A DNA stretch of 5,812 bases from DASPTB01 sp035623615 (lineage in GTDB: Bacteria > Actinomycetota > UBA4738), in assembly GCA_035623615.1 (NCBI GenBank), contig DASPTB010000249.1, forward strand, positions 1 to 5,812, in the 5' to 3' direction. Position numbers and translations under genes: made by a program. The notes below the pieces were generated by a model. That model ran no database searches, was not told the DNA's origin, and saw nothing but the letters and a program-made list of their open reading frames with translations. Below, in pieces: positions 5,175 through 5,812 of the stretch (positions within the stretch are counted from its first letter, which is position 1; each line of letters begins with the position of its first letter).

Positions 5175-5812
5175 ATGGCTTCGGACCCCGCCGCATCGGC
5201 TTCCGCCGGCCGCCCCGCCACGATCGCCGACCTCCGCGCGTCCGGGTTCGCCGACCGGACGGTGAAAGAGGAGCTCCGGGAAAACCTGCTCGCCGGCCTT
5301 TCCGATGGCCGGTCGATGTTCCCGTCGATCGTCGGCTACGACGAGTCGGTCATCCCCGCTCTGGAGCGGGGCATCCTCGCGGGCCACGACATCGTGTTCC
5401 TCGGGGAGCGTGGGCAGGCGAAAACGCGGCTCATCCGCCACCTGGTGAATCTCCTCGACGACACGATGCCCGTGATCGCGGGATGCGAGGTGAACGATCA
5501 TCCGTTCCGGCCGATCTGCGCCCGGTGCCGCCGGCTGGTCGCCGACGAGGGTGACGCCGCCGCGCTCGATTGGGTTCCGCGCGATCGCCGGTACGCCGAG
5601 AAGCTGGCGACCCCCGACACGAGTGTCGGTGACCTCATCGGCGACGTGGACCCGATTCGGGTCGCCGAAGGCCACTACCTGTCGGACGAGCTGACCATCC
5701 ACTACGGCCTCATTCCCCGGACCAACCGCGGGATCGTGGCGATCAACGAGCTCCCCGACCTGCCCGAGCGGATCCAGGTCGCGCTGTTCAACATCCTCGA
5801 GGAGCGCGACGT
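5175..5812 (+). CDS. Magnesium-chelatase-I-like AAA+ ATPase (partial, 3' end beyond right edge)
   Basis: This is an AAA+ ATPase resembling magnesium chelatase subunit I and MoxR-type proteins. Such proteins often work with a von Willebrand A-domain partner to remodel or load metal onto a target. The first 212 residues are visible. Segments in order are KEELRENLLAGL (31-42), IVGYDESVIPALERGILAG (52-70), Walker A GERGQAKT (77-84), EKLATPDTSVGDLIGDVDP (142-160), SDELTIHYGLIPRTNRG (170-186), Walker B-like IVAINELPDL (187-196), and RIQVALFNILEERD (199-212). In the Walker B region Asn191 replaces the usual Asp, while catalytic Glu192 is kept. Cys104, Cys115 and Cys118 form a small cluster after Walker A. 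The gene is divergent from the transport operon and appears leaderless, so it is probably independent of it. The annotation 'magnesium chelatase' would not by itself imply chlorophyll synthesis. Its partner gene is not in view. Confidence 0.9.
   Translation, partial: MASDPAASASAGRPATIADLRASGFADRTVKEELRENLLAGLSDGRSMFPSIVGYDESVIPALERGILAGHDIVFLGERGQAKTRLIRHLVNLLDDTMPVIAGCEVNDHPFRPICARCRRLVADEGDAAALDWVPRDRRYAEKLATPDTSVGDLIGDVDPIRVAEGHYLSDELTIHYGLIPRTNRGIVAINELPDLPERIQVALFNILEERD

Noticed and set aside
4175..5221. Upstream extension of the S66 peptidase frame, giving a 671-residue protein
   Set aside because: The extension overlaps the whole creatininase gene in another frame and is Arg/Pro/Gly-rich. 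The family-typical N-terminus begins at the ATG at 4174.
5175..5812. AAA+ ATPase as evidence for (bacterio)chlorophyll synthesis
   Set aside because: Chelatase-I-like ATPases are widespread in non-photosynthetic bacteria, and no tetrapyrrole gene is nearby.

Overview
The window is GC-rich (roughly two-thirds G+C by eye), and nearly all of it is coding. It holds a leftward (minus-strand) run of five genes and one divergent rightward gene that is cut by the right edge. The style suggests a high-GC Actinomycetota-like or Chloroflexota-like bacterium: Ala/Arg/Gly-rich proteins, a short actinobacterial-type lipoprotein signal with a Gly/Ser linker, and a rightward gene that looks leaderless. No rRNA or other phylogenetic marker is present, so the phylum is inference only.

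The leftward operon reads in transcription order from about 5007 down to 1. It starts with a creatininase-family amidohydrolase (4186-5007), then an S66 peptidase of the LD-carboxypeptidase/MccF type (3206-4174). Next come a family 5 oligopeptide-binding lipoprotein (1481-3157), a DppB/OppB-type permease (473-1435) and a DppC/OppC-type permease (1-476, cut by the left edge). Gaps are 11, 48 and 45 nt, and the two permeases overlap by 4 nt (ATGA). I see no terminator between any of them, so one transcript is likely. The two ATPase subunits expected for this transporter are not in view and probably lie beyond the left edge.

The operon pairs a peptide-type importer with two soluble, cytoplasmic amide-bond hydrolases. 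The simplest reading is uptake of a small peptide-like or cyclic-amide compound followed by two hydrolytic steps inside the cell. The substrate cannot be read from the sequence. Murein peptides, a peptide antibiotic or peptidomimetic, and lactam or creatinine-like compounds are all open. This gene pairing is the most interesting content of the window.

The divergent intergenic region (5008-5174) holds overlapping palindromes, including a perfect 9-bp GC-rich hairpin, and a TACCCT -10-like box exactly 7 nt before the ATG of the rightward gene. That gene (5175 onward) encodes a magnesium-chelatase-I-like AAA+ ATPase. It has a clear Walker A motif, an Asn-Glu version of Walker B, and a small Cys cluster that could bind metal.

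There are no tRNA or rRNA genes, CRISPR arrays, insertion sequences or other mobile-element signs. No gene-free stretch exceeds 300 bases.
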